From positions 1-16,262 of the forward strand of contig JAFUWR010000012.1 in the NCBI GenBank assembly GCA_017471125.1: 16,262 bases of DNA, written 5' to 3'. Numbering within the stretch: the first letter of the stretch is position 1; every line of letters starts with the position of its first letter. The stretch is from Clostridia bacterium (lineage in GTDB: Bacteria; Bacillota; Clostridia; Christensenellales; Aristaeellaceae). Under the pieces are notes generated by a model that worked only from the letters and a program-made list of their open reading frames with translations, made no database searches and had not been told where the DNA came from. Below, in pieces: positions 7,397 to 14,571 of the stretch. Position numbers and translations under genes: made by a program.

Positions 7397-7443
7397 ACTA
7401 TATGAGAAGATGCGAAAATCTCTGTTTACGCACAAATCGAAAT

Positions 7444-7447
7444 GGAG
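7444..7447 (+). promoter_or_regulatory. Ribosome binding site deciding a TTG start
   Basis: GGAG lies 8 bp before TTG 7456. It is the only good Shine-Dalgarno in the leader between the predicted transcription start and the conserved coding region, so it favours TTG 7456 over ATG 7402 and ATG 7510. Confidence 0.55.
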
Positions 7448-7455
7448 TGGCACAA

Positions 7456-8067
7456 TTGTACAGAAAAGACGTGGGTGAAAACAGCAGACACCGCGCGGTA
7501 ATACCTTACATGAACCCGGGGATCGCCAACATCATAAAAAACGTCGAAGAGGCGACCGAGGACCGCGCCCTGGCCCAGAGCATCTATTTCGGGCCGACGG
7601 CGCTGACGCACATCAAGCGGCTGTTGGAGATGGGCGGCTCCATCATCACGGACACCGTACTGGTGGCAAACGACATCGACCAGTCCCTGCTGGGCGCCAA
7701 CGGCGCGAAGGTGCTGTGCTTTATCGACGACCCGCAGGTGGTCTCCCTGGCCGAGCAGCGGCACGTGACCCGGGCCGAGGTGGCGGTGGATTACGGCCTC
7801 GCGGTGCCGGGCATCAAGCTGATGGTGGTGGGCAGCGCGCCGGCGGCCATCAACCGCATGCTCCAGCGGCGGCAGCGGGAGCCCATGAGCGACGTGTGCG
7901 TGCTGGCCGCGCCGACGGGCTTCGCCAGCGTGGTGCAGCTCAAGGAACGCCTGATGGACTCCGACATGGCCGCCATCATCGTGCGCGGAAAGAAGGGCGG
8001 CGTCCCGGCCACCACGATGCTCATGAACGCCATCCTCCGGGAGATCGCGCTGGAGAACAAGGCGTAA
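7456..8067 (+). CDS. Orphan CbiC/CobH (precorrin-8X methylmutase)-like protein
   Basis: A protein of 203 residues, the usual CbiC/CobH size. The family pattern is visible through its length: FGPTA (45-49, for FSPxA), ITDTVLVAN (64-72, for the TDxxMV motif), VTRAEVAVD (104-112), VVGSAPAAI (124-132, for GNAPTAL), APTGFASVVQLK (152-163, for MPVGFVxAxESK) and IIVRGKKGG (174-182). CobH/CbiC moves a methyl group from C11 to C12 in precorrin-8X during cobalamin synthesis. The catalytic histidine of the family (His43 in Pseudomonas denitrificans CobH) aligns with E32 here, and the ESK and GNAP motifs are also altered. No other cobalamin gene is nearby. I therefore assign fold and family only; methylmutase activity is doubtful. 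The start is TTG 7456, chosen from its ribosome site and promoter. Confidence 0.75.
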   Translation: MYRKDVGENSRHRAVIPYMNPGIANIIKNVEEATEDRALAQSIYFGPTALTHIKRLLEMGGSIITDTVLVANDIDQSLLGANGAKVLCFIDDPQVVSLAEQRHVTRAEVAVDYGLAVPGIKLMVVGSAPAAINRMLQRRQREPMSDVCVLAAPTGFASVVQLKERLMDSDMAAIIVRGKKGGVPATTMLMNAILREIALENKA

Positions 8068-8077
8068 AAGACAAAGT

Positions 8078-8112
8078 AAAGCGGACGGTCCCGATCAGGG
8101 ATCGTCCGCTTT
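8078..8112. terminator. Bidirectional hairpin terminator between CbiC-like gene and mscL
   Basis: A 15-bp GC-rich stem (arms 8078-8092 and 8098-8112, one G-T wobble) encloses the 5-nt loop GATCA. The arms begin with AAA and end with TTT, so both strands have a short T-run within the stem, and the minus strand continues into further T-rich sequence. It is placed midway between two convergent stop codons, 10 bp and 11 bp away. Confidence 0.75.
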
Positions 8113-8123
8113 CGCATGTCAGC

Positions 8124-8537
8124 TTACAGCTGGCTGGTGCAGTGCGGGCAGCGGGTGGCGTCCTCGGCGATCTCGCTCTTGCAGTAGGGGCAGAGGCGGG
8201 GCTCCGGGGTCTCCTCCACGGGCGCGGGCTTCTTGAGCTTGTTCATGGCCTTGACCACGCTGAACAGGCACAGCGCGATGATGATGAAGTTGAACACCAC
8301 CTGCAGGAAGTTGCCGATGTTCAGGGTGATGGCGTTCTCGCCCTGGCCCTTGAGGTGGATCGCGATGTGGGTGAAGTCCACGTCGCCGAAGATGCAGGCG
8401 ATCAGCGGGGTGAACAGGTCATTGACGATGCTGGTGACGATATTGCCGAACGCGCCGCCGATGACGACACCGATGGCCATGTCCACGACGTTGCCCTTCA
8501 TGGCAAACTCTTTGAACTCGTTAAGCAACTTGCTCAT
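8124..8537 (-). CDS. mscL: Large-conductance mechanosensitive channel with C-terminal zinc ribbon
   Basis: A 137-residue membrane channel that opens under membrane tension to release solutes during hypo-osmotic shock. The N-terminal amphipathic helix and first membrane segment (KGNVVDMAIGVVIGGAFGNI, about 14-33) and the second (about 76-95, FLQVVFNFIIIALCLFSVV) are typical. After a short proline-rich linker, CPYC (116-119) and CPHC (130-133) form a zinc-ribbon-like tail absent from Escherichia coli MscL. The ATG at 8537 has AAAGGA upstream. It lies downstream of the GGDEF/EAL gene on the same strand but has its own promoter-like element in the 109-bp gap, so it may be transcribed alone. Confidence 0.95.
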   Translation of the reverse strand: MSKLLNEFKEFAMKGNVVDMAIGVVIGGAFGNIVTSIVNDLFTPLIACIFGDVDFTHIAIHLKGQGENAITLNIGNFLQVVFNFIIIALCLFSVVKAMNKLKKPAPVEETPEPRLCPYCKSEIAEDATRCPHCTSQL

Positions 8538-8583
8538 GTAAAATCATTCCTTTCAGCACGTTGGGTAGTATTTGAACGCAACC

Positions 8584-8592
8584 ATTATACCA
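8584..8592 (-). promoter_or_regulatory. Extended -10 promoter of mscL
   Basis: On the minus strand TGG-TATAAT (8592-8584) is an extended -10 element with a perfect hexamer. The -35 position 17 bp upstream reads TTTATT, a weak match. Transcription would start near 8577, about 40 bases before the mscL ATG. Confidence 0.6.
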
Positions 8593-8646
8593 CATATCCG
8601 CCGCAAAATAAACCCCTTTGGAAAATAAATTATATCCTGTCACAAT

Positions 8647-10926
8647 TCACGAGGCGCGGAGATAGGTTTTCTCGAACTCCTCCACGGGCACGGGCCGGGC
8701 GAAATAGTACCCCTGGAACAGCTTGCAGCCCATCTCCGCGAGCATGCGATACTGAGCCTCGGTCTCCACGCCCTCGGTGACGGAGGAGATGCCCAGCTCG
8801 CTGGTCAGGTCGATGATGCTGTGCAGGATGGTGCGGGCGCGGGCGTCGTCGGTGGTCTTTTTCAGGAAGATCATGTCGATCTTGATGACGTCCACCGGCA
8901 TGTCCTTCAACATGTTCAAGGACGAGTACCCGCTTCCGAAGTCGTCCATCTCCACCAGGAAGCCCGCGTCCTTCAATGCCGAGAGGATGCGGATGCGGTT
9001 TTCATTGTCCTGCATCATGACGGTCTCGGTGATCTCCACCCGCAGCTTCTGCGGCTCCACGCCGTACTCGGCGACGATGGACTTGAGCTCCTTGACCACG
9101 TCCATGAAGTAGAAGTCCTTGGGGGACACGTTGATGGAGATGAACAGCCCGTCGCGACCCTCGCGCTTCCAGCGGGCCAATATCTCGCAGGCGCTGCGCC
9201 ACATGTAGCGGTCCACGTCGGCGATCATGCCGTTGTTCTCAAACACCGGGATGAACTTGTCCGGCGACAGGAAGCCGTCCGACGGGTGGATCCACCGCAC
9301 CAGCGCCTCCGCGCCCACCACGCGGCCCTTGGTGTCCACCATGGCCTGGAGGTAGGGCCGCAGCTGGCGCTCAGAGAGCGCGTCGTCCAGCGCGGCGGTC
9401 ACGTGCTGGTCCCACAGCACCTTTTTGCGCATGTCGTCGTCGTAGATGGCCACGTGGCGCGTGTACTCGCCCTTGATGGTGGAGAGCGCCATGTGCGCCC
9501 GGTCGAACATCATCGCCACGTCCAGCCCGGGCTCCGTCACCTCGTACACGCCCTGGTGGATGAGTATGGCGTGCTCGCGGCCGCCGCTGCGCACCACGAA
9601 GCGGGAGAGGAAGCCCTCCGCTCGCTCGGCGTCGAAGAACTCCGAGGTGACGCACAGGCCGAAGGTGTCCCCGCCCAGGCGCCCGATGAGCGTGCCTGCG
9701 GGCATGTTCCGGCGCAGGCTGTCCGCGATGGCCTTCAACGTATAGTCGCCGAAGTCGTTGCCGAACACGTCGTTGACGAGCTTGAAATCGTTCACGTCCA
9801 GGTAGCAGATCATGTAGCGCCGGTCGGGATGCGCCCGCAACGTCTCGCGGATGCGCTCGTACAGGCGCTCCCGGGTGTACAGGCCGGTCAGCGTGTCGTG
9901 GGTGGCGTTGTACTTCTCCCGCTGGAGGGCGCGCCGCTGCTCGGTCTCGTCCCGCACCCGCAGGGAGGAGCCCACCGTGCGCTGCTTGCCGTCCATCACG
10001 CTGTGCTTCTCGAGAAAGTAGTACCGGGCGTCCTCGCCCTCGCCCAGCACCTTCCGGCAGCGCCACTCGCTGCCCTTGAAGCTGAAGGTCCCGAAGATCT
10101 CGGTGATCCGGTCGGCGACGGGCTCGTAGTCGTTGCGCTCGATGCCTAAAAATTCCCGCCCCGGGCGGTTCGCCCAGACGCAGCGGCCCACGGCGTCGAA
10201 GAAGAACAGCGCCTCGGGCAGGTCCGACGCCACGTTGGCGAGCATCCTGTCCAGCAGGCGAAGGGGCCGGTAGTACAGCGCGAAGTAGAACACCAGCAGC
10301 CCGAACACCCCGAAGCCGATCATGGACCGGTCGATGGGGGAGCGGGAGAAGATGTAGAAGGACTCCCACAGCCCGATGAACACCATCGAGAGGAATATGA
10401 CGGCGTAGCGCTCGTAGTAGATGCGCGGGGCGCGGAGCATCTTTAGGAAGAACGCGACCAGCACCGCCAGGAAGATGGCGTAGTCCACCACGCGGTGGAA
10501 GGTCTGGCCGAGGTAGGGGACGAGGCGGTAGTAGGGATAGCCGTCCACCATGACGGCCTCGGTGCCAAAGGCGTGGCCGAAGATGGGGTTCAACAGAAGC
10601 TGCACGGCGTCCACGGCCAGCGCCGCGTAGACGAGGCCCTTCATCCACCCCTTTGGCCAGGACAGGCGGCAGTATTCGAGGGTGAAGCTCAACAGCGCCA
10701 GCATCACCACGTCCATGCCCAGGAAGTAGATGTAGCAGCCGACGGTGGACAGCAGCTTTTCCCGGGAAACGATGATGAGGAGGTTGCCCGCCACGGGCAG
10801 CACCAGCGCCCCGGTCAGCCGGCTGACGGCCCTGCCGATGGCGCGGGGCGAGCGGCGGCTCAGGTAAGCGCAGACGCACAGCGCCAGGGCCAGCAGCGCG
10901 ACCACGATGGAAATGGCCTCCCGCAC
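8647..10926 (-). CDS. 7TM-PAS-GGDEF(degenerate)-EAL cyclic-di-GMP phosphodiesterase
   Basis: A membrane protein of 759 residues. Seven hydrophobic helices occupy about residues 5-220 and resemble the 7TM sensor region of some histidine kinases. A PAS-like region follows (about 230-325), then GGDEF (about 340-500) and EAL (about 515-755). The GGDEF signature reads GGDTF (418-422) and no RxxD inhibitory site is seen, so cyclase activity is unlikely. The EAL domain keeps every key residue: EALVRW (540-545), N598, E631, DD at 661-662, K682, E718 and Q738, plus an intact DFGSGYSSL loop, so it should cleave c-di-GMP. GGGAGG lies 8 bp before GTG 10926, which I use as start; ATG 10944 lacks a good ribosome site. 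The signal sensed is unknown. Confidence 0.9.
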   Translation of the reverse strand: MREAISIVVALLALALCVCAYLSRRSPRAIGRAVSRLTGALVLPVAGNLLIIVSREKLLSTVGCYIYFLGMDVVMLALLSFTLEYCRLSWPKGWMKGLVYAALAVDAVQLLLNPIFGHAFGTEAVMVDGYPYYRLVPYLGQTFHRVVDYAIFLAVLVAFFLKMLRAPRIYYERYAVIFLSMVFIGLWESFYIFSRSPIDRSMIGFGVFGLLVFYFALYYRPLRLLDRMLANVASDLPEALFFFDAVGRCVWANRPGREFLGIERNDYEPVADRITEIFGTFSFKGSEWRCRKVLGEGEDARYYFLEKHSVMDGKQRTVGSSLRVRDETEQRRALQREKYNATHDTLTGLYTRERLYERIRETLRAHPDRRYMICYLDVNDFKLVNDVFGNDFGDYTLKAIADSLRRNMPAGTLIGRLGGDTFGLCVTSEFFDAERAEGFLSRFVVRSGGREHAILIHQGVYEVTEPGLDVAMMFDRAHMALSTIKGEYTRHVAIYDDDMRKKVLWDQHVTAALDDALSERQLRPYLQAMVDTKGRVVGAEALVRWIHPSDGFLSPDKFIPVFENNGMIADVDRYMWRSACEILARWKREGRDGLFISINVSPKDFYFMDVVKELKSIVAEYGVEPQKLRVEITETVMMQDNENRIRILSALKDAGFLVEMDDFGSGYSSLNMLKDMPVDVIKIDMIFLKKTTDDARARTILHSIIDLTSELGISSVTEGVETEAQYRMLAEMGCKLFQGYYFARPVPVEEFEKTYLRAS

Positions 10927-10934
10927 GTCCGTCA

Positions 10935-10940
10935 CCTCCC
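10935..10940 (-). promoter_or_regulatory. Shine-Dalgarno favouring GTG 10926
   Basis: GGGAGG on the minus strand lies 8 bp before GTG 10926. It falls inside the coding frame of the alternative ATG at 10944, which itself has no good upstream purine motif, so the shorter protein is preferred. Confidence 0.6.
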
Positions 10941-10982
10941 GCATGCTTTCACGAAAACGTTACCTGCGTATCCAATATCCAT

Positions 10983-11011
10983 ATTTTAACATATCCCGGG
11001 CGCTTTGTCTA
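10983..11011 (-). promoter_or_regulatory. Promoter of the GGDEF/EAL gene
   Basis: On the minus strand TAGACA (11011-11006) is followed after 17 bp by TAAAAT (10988-10983), matching the consensus 5/6 and 5/6. Transcription would start near 10976, about 50 bases before GTG 10926. The rest of the 10927-11175 gap shows only the divergent promoter at 11116. Confidence 0.65.
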
Positions 11012-11115
11012 CCTTTTGCGGGGACAATTTTCCGCTTCTTGCCGCCGAATTTGGGCGATGCGGCACAATACGCCGTTTTGACACCAAAAAGCCCCATTTA
11101 GAATATTACAAAAAA

Positions 11116-11144
11116 TTGACATCTGCCTATGAAAATGGTATCAT
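11116..11144 (+). promoter_or_regulatory. Promoter of the Big_2/NlpC-P60 gene
   Basis: TTGACA (11116-11121), 17 bp, then TATCAT (11139-11144): a perfect -35 with a 5/6 -10. Transcription would start near 11151. The ribosome binding site GAGGGG (11160-11165) lies 10 bp before ATG 11176. Confidence 0.8.
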
Positions 11145-11175
11145 ATAGGAAGTAAAAAAGAGGGGATAGATCGAT

Positions 11176-14148
11176 ATGACCAAGAGATTTCTTGCGTTTC
11201 TATTGACGCTGTGCCTGGCGCTGACCATGCTGCCCGCCGCCTTTGCGGAGGCCGTGGACGCCCAGCCCGTCGAGAGCCAGATCGAGGCGGCCGTCGGCGA
11301 GCTGGAGGCGCTGGAGCTGGACGACCTGGAGGAGTACACCGTCGCCGAGGATGCGGAAGCGCCCGTCGAGGCGGTGTTCGAGCTGGACAGCCAGGACGCC
11401 CAGGAGTCCGACGGCGTGAAGCCTACGAAGATCAGCTTCAACGCGGCCAAGCTGAACATCGGCCTGAACGAGACCTCCACCGCCCTGAAGGTCGTCTTTG
11501 ACGACGACCCGGAGGCCGTGCGCGACGCCGTGCTGACCTTCACCTCCGACAAGCCGAAGTACGTCACCGTGGACGAGAGCGGCGCGCTGTACGGCGTGAA
11601 GAAGGGCACCGCCACCATCACCGTCACCACCGACAACGGCCTGAAGGCCACCTCCAAGGTGACCGTCAAGGCCGCGCCCACCAAGGTGACCGTGAAGCCC
11701 ACCGCCGTCAAGCTGAACGCCGGCGCGACCGAGGCGCTGACCTACAAGTTCAACTCCACCAGCGCCGCCGGCGCGATCCGCTGGTATTCCGACGACGAGA
11801 CCATCGCGAGCGTCGATCCCCTGACCGGCGTGGTGACCGCCGTCGCGCCCGGCGTCACGAAGGTCACCTGCGAGAGCTTCAACGGTAAGCAAGGCACCGC
11901 CGCCGTGACCGTGCTGGACGAGCCCCGGACCCTGGACTTCGACGCCCCGACCCTGGCGCTGGGCGCGACCCAGAAGTACACCCTCGAGGCGAAGCTGAAC
12001 CCCGGCGCGGAGTGCCCCATCACCTATACCACCGACAACGCGAAGGTCGTGTCGTTGAAGAACAACGTGGCCACCGCTGTGGCCGCGGGCACCGCCACCA
12101 TCACAGCCTCCACCTACAACGGCCTGACCGCCACCTGCGTCATCACCGTGGAGCCCGCGCCGAAGTCGGTGAGCCTGCCCATCAAGACCCTGTACCTGGG
12201 CGAGGGGCAGACCTACCAGCTCTACCCCGTGGTGGACGGCTGCGCCACCGGGCTGACCTACACCACCAGCCAGAAGAAGTACGTCACCGTCACCGACGAC
12301 GGCCTGGTGACGGCCGAGAAGGCGGGCACGGCGTACATCACCCTAAAGACCTATAATAAGAAGTCCTTCAAGCTCAAGGTCATCGCCCAGAAGGCGCCCA
12401 CCAGCGTGGCGGTCAGCCCCAAGGCCCTGGACCTGGGCGCGGGGGAGACCGGCAAGTTCACCGTCAAGGTGCCCAGCGGCACCTGCGCGCGGGTGACCAC
12501 CGAGGTCAGCGATCCCACCGTCGTCGAGGTGGACGACGAGACCGGCGCGGTCACAGGCCTCAAGGCCGGTACCGCCACCATCAAGGTCACCACCTACAAC
12601 GGCCTGACCGACACCTGCGAGGTCACCGTGTATCCCGCGCCGGACGCGGTGGTGGTGCCCGTGACGCTGGACCTGGCCGTCAAGGAGACCGCCCAGCTTG
12701 CGCCCACCATCCAGAACGGCGCGCGCACGGCGTTCACCTACATAAGCGCCGACACCAAGATCGCCACCGTCACCGCCGCGGGCCTCGTCACCGGCAAGAA
12801 GGCCGGCAGCACCACCGTGCGGGTCAAGACCTACCTGCCCGACGTGTACGCCGACGTGACCGTCAACGTCTGGGGCGCGCCCACCAAGGTGACCGTCTCC
12901 CCGAACAAGGCCAGCTTCGGCGTGGGCGAGTTCTACCAGATGAACCCGACCATCCCGGACAACACAAAGACCACCTACACCTACAAGAGCGCGAACCCCG
13001 CCGTGGCCTCCGTGGACGAGAACGGCCTGGTCAAGGGCGAGGGCAAGGGCACGACGACCATCACCGTCACCACCCACAACAAAAAGACTGCCAAGCTGTC
13101 CGTCACGGTCCTCGACCCCTACTATCCCGAGAGCATGTCCCTGGTGGGCACCGTGCCGAAGCTGGAGATCGGCGAGACCTTCCAGATCGTCTACGCGCTC
13201 ACGCCCACCTCCGCCGAGACCGGCATGAACTGGGTTTCCTCCAATCCCGCCGTAGCGAAGGTGGATGACGACGGCCTCGTCACCGCTGTGGGCAAGGGCA
13301 ACGCGACCATCACCGCCACGTCCACCAAGAACGCCAAGTGCAAGCTGGCCGTCAAGGTGAAGGTGACGCCGGTGGGTGGCGAGAGCTACGCCTACGAGGG
13401 CGAGCTGATCACCCTGATCCCCGAGCGCATCACCGACATCGACGAGATCGACGAGAACCTCGAGAAGATCATCGCCATCCGCGACTGCGCGCTGGCCCAG
13501 ATCGACGAGCTGGAGGACGACCGCGTCATCTCGAGCAGCGACGCCTCCAAGCGGGCCTCCATGGTGACCAACATCTTCAAGAACTACGCCTTCCCGTGGA
13601 TGACCCTCAAGTATCAGGATTACTGGAAGGCCGCCAACTCCGAGGGCGGCGTGAAGGACTTCAAGCCCGGCAACGTGTACTACGGCCTGCCCTACATCTC
13701 CGGCTCCGGCAGCAACCGACACTACAACGTGGCCCAGGCCGTGGGCGAGAACCGCTACTATGATTCGGGCAACGGCTATTACATCCTGAACCAGAGCAAC
13801 CTGCTCAGCAAGAAGTACGTGGGCAACGACTGCTCCGGCCTGGTGGACGTGTCCATTTGGGGCCTCAGCTCCAGCCACTCCGACGACCGCACCGACGACA
13901 TCGCCAGCTCCAGCGCCTACAAGACCATCAAGGACTTCAAGGCCATGCGCCCCGGCGACCTGATCTGCAAGGGCGGCTCCCACGTGGTCATGTTCCTGTA
14001 CTACGTCAACGACGCCAAGACCGAGTTCATGATGATCGAGAACGGCGGCGCGGAGCCCGGCACCAACACCGTGCACTGCGACATCTACCCCGCCAGCTAC
14101 TACTCCTCCAGGAACTACAAGGTGCGCCGACTGGCCTCCCTCGGCTAA
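11176..14148 (+). CDS. Secreted eight-module Big_2 protein with C-terminal NlpC/P60-type peptidase domain
   Basis: A 990-residue exported protein. A Sec signal peptide (MTKRFLAFLLTLCLALTMLPAAFA, cleavage likely after AFA at about residue 24) is followed by a very acidic spacer (25-80). Eight Ig-like Big_2 modules begin at about residues 83, 168, 250, 329, 408, 489, 569 and 651, each ending in a GTATITV-like strand. After residue 734 comes a helical linker and then a region with GNVYYGLPY and a catalytic-looking core: C886 in GNDCSGLVDV, H936 in GSHVVMFLYY, and E955/N956 in IENGG. This matches the Cys-His-polar layout of NlpC/P60 peptidases, which cut peptidoglycan stem peptides. No LPXTG, SLH or transmembrane anchor is visible, so attachment probably relies on the modules. 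The gene is monocistronic. The exact substrate is unknown. Confidence 0.88.
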   Translation: MTKRFLAFLLTLCLALTMLPAAFAEAVDAQPVESQIEAAVGELEALELDDLEEYTVAEDAEAPVEAVFELDSQDAQESDGVKPTKISFNAAKLNIGLNETSTALKVVFDDDPEAVRDAVLTFTSDKPKYVTVDESGALYGVKKGTATITVTTDNGLKATSKVTVKAAPTKVTVKPTAVKLNAGATEALTYKFNSTSAAGAIRWYSDDETIASVDPLTGVVTAVAPGVTKVTCESFNGKQGTAAVTVLDEPRTLDFDAPTLALGATQKYTLEAKLNPGAECPITYTTDNAKVVSLKNNVATAVAAGTATITASTYNGLTATCVITVEPAPKSVSLPIKTLYLGEGQTYQLYPVVDGCATGLTYTTSQKKYVTVTDDGLVTAEKAGTAYITLKTYNKKSFKLKVIAQKAPTSVAVSPKALDLGAGETGKFTVKVPSGTCARVTTEVSDPTVVEVDDETGAVTGLKAGTATIKVTTYNGLTDTCEVTVYPAPDAVVVPVTLDLAVKETAQLAPTIQNGARTAFTYISADTKIATVTAAGLVTGKKAGSTTVRVKTYLPDVYADVTVNVWGAPTKVTVSPNKASFGVGEFYQMNPTIPDNTKTTYTYKSANPAVASVDENGLVKGEGKGTTTITVTTHNKKTAKLSVTVLDPYYPESMSLVGTVPKLEIGETFQIVYALTPTSAETGMNWVSSNPAVAKVDDDGLVTAVGKGNATITATSTKNAKCKLAVKVKVTPVGGESYAYEGELITLIPERITDIDEIDENLEKIIAIRDCALAQIDELEDDRVISSSDASKRASMVTNIFKNYAFPWMTLKYQDYWKAANSEGGVKDFKPGNVYYGLPYISGSGSNRHYNVAQAVGENRYYDSGNGYYILNQSNLLSKKYVGNDCSGLVDVSIWGLSSSHSDDRTDDIASSSAYKTIKDFKAMRPGDLICKGGSHVVMFLYYVNDAKTEFMMIENGGAEPGTNTVHCDIYPASYYSSRNYKVRRLASLG
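11422..13380 (+). repeat. Eight tandem Big_2-coding repeats
   Basis: Modules begin near 11422, 11677, 11923, 12160, 12397, 12640, 12880 and 13126, giving a period of 237-255 bp. They are diverged overall but share near-identical DNA patches: 11673-11693 equals 12876-12896 (21 bases), and 12113-12170 closely resembles 12593-12650, exactly 480 bp (two modules) apart. This suggests growth by duplication, or exchange between modules. Confidence 0.8.
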
Positions 14149-14160
14149 AGGCACACAGAA

Positions 14161-14197
14161 ACGCGCCCCACGCGACGTTTGATCGCGTGGGGCGTTT
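14161..14197. terminator. Hairpin terminator between convergent genes
   Basis: GCCCCACGCGA (14165-14175) and TCGCGTGGGGC (14183-14193) form an 11-bp perfect stem with a 7-nt loop, flanked by complementary AAAC/GTTT. It starts 12 bp after the Big_2 gene stop and ends next to the stop of the convergent DUF3783 gene, so it can serve both. T-runs are short on both strands. Confidence 0.75.
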
Positions 14198-14198
14198 G

Positions 14199-14570
14199 CT
14201 ATGATTTCTTGCGGAAGGCGTCGCGCTCGCGGCAAAGCTCCGCGTAAAGCTGGCAGGCGTTCCAGGCCACGTTGGTGGGCGTCAGCACCGCCTTTAGGTC
14301 GATGCGTGGGATGGCCGAGAAGCGCAAGGCCTGCAAGAAGCCGTTGAACTGCGCCTCGTCCAAGTTGCACATCACCAGCATCGGCTCGTCGAAGTTCTCG
14401 GAGGCGGCGGGGGACGCGCTCACGGGGATGCCGACCATCGCGCCCAGCGGCAGGCTAAAGCCCTCCTTCGGCACGACCTTCAATCGGAGCTTGAGCGCGT
14501 CGCACAGCTTTTGGAGCACCGCCGTCGCCCGGGCGTCCAGGTTGAACGCCAGTATCATCGGGATGCCCAT
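14199..14570 (-). CDS. DUF3783 domain protein
   Basis: A 123-residue protein whose C-terminal half (about 61-118) fits DUF3783: EPMLVMCNLDEAQF, a helix, IPRIDLKAVLTPTN (88-100), then W103 and a helix ending ELCRERD. Residues 1-60 form a small unassigned region with ILAFNLDARATAVLQKL, resembling the short alpha/beta segment that often precedes this domain. No function is established for the family, and no catalytic motif, signal peptide or membrane helix is evident. The ATG at 14570 lies one base after the stop of the upstream DUF4432 gene and lacks its own ribosome site, so translation is probably coupled; ATG 14558 is an alternative start. Confidence 0.82.
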   Translation of the reverse strand: MGIPMILAFNLDARATAVLQKLCDALKLRLKVVPKEGFSLPLGAMVGIPVSASPAASENFDEPMLVMCNLDEAQFNGFLQALRFSAIPRIDLKAVLTPTNVAWNACQLYAELCRERDAFRKKS

Positions 14571-14571
14571 G

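Noticed and set aside
7214..7453. Upstream extension of the udk reading frame
   Set aside because: It crosses both promoters, has no family similarity, and ATG 7213 has a good ribosome site directly before the P-loop strand.
7402..7455. ATG 7402 as start of the CbiC-like gene
   Set aside because: It coincides with the predicted transcription start of a strong promoter, and a ribosome site instead precedes TTG 7456.
11422..13380. CRISPR-like or minisatellite array
   Set aside because: The 237-255 bp periodicity is a protein-coding module repeat in one continuous frame, with no short identical repeats and unique spacers.
14122..14148. Sortase or SLH anchor in the Big_2/NlpC-P60 protein
   Set aside because: The C-terminus ends in YKVRRLASLG with no LPXTG-like motif, hydrophobic tail or SLH repeat.
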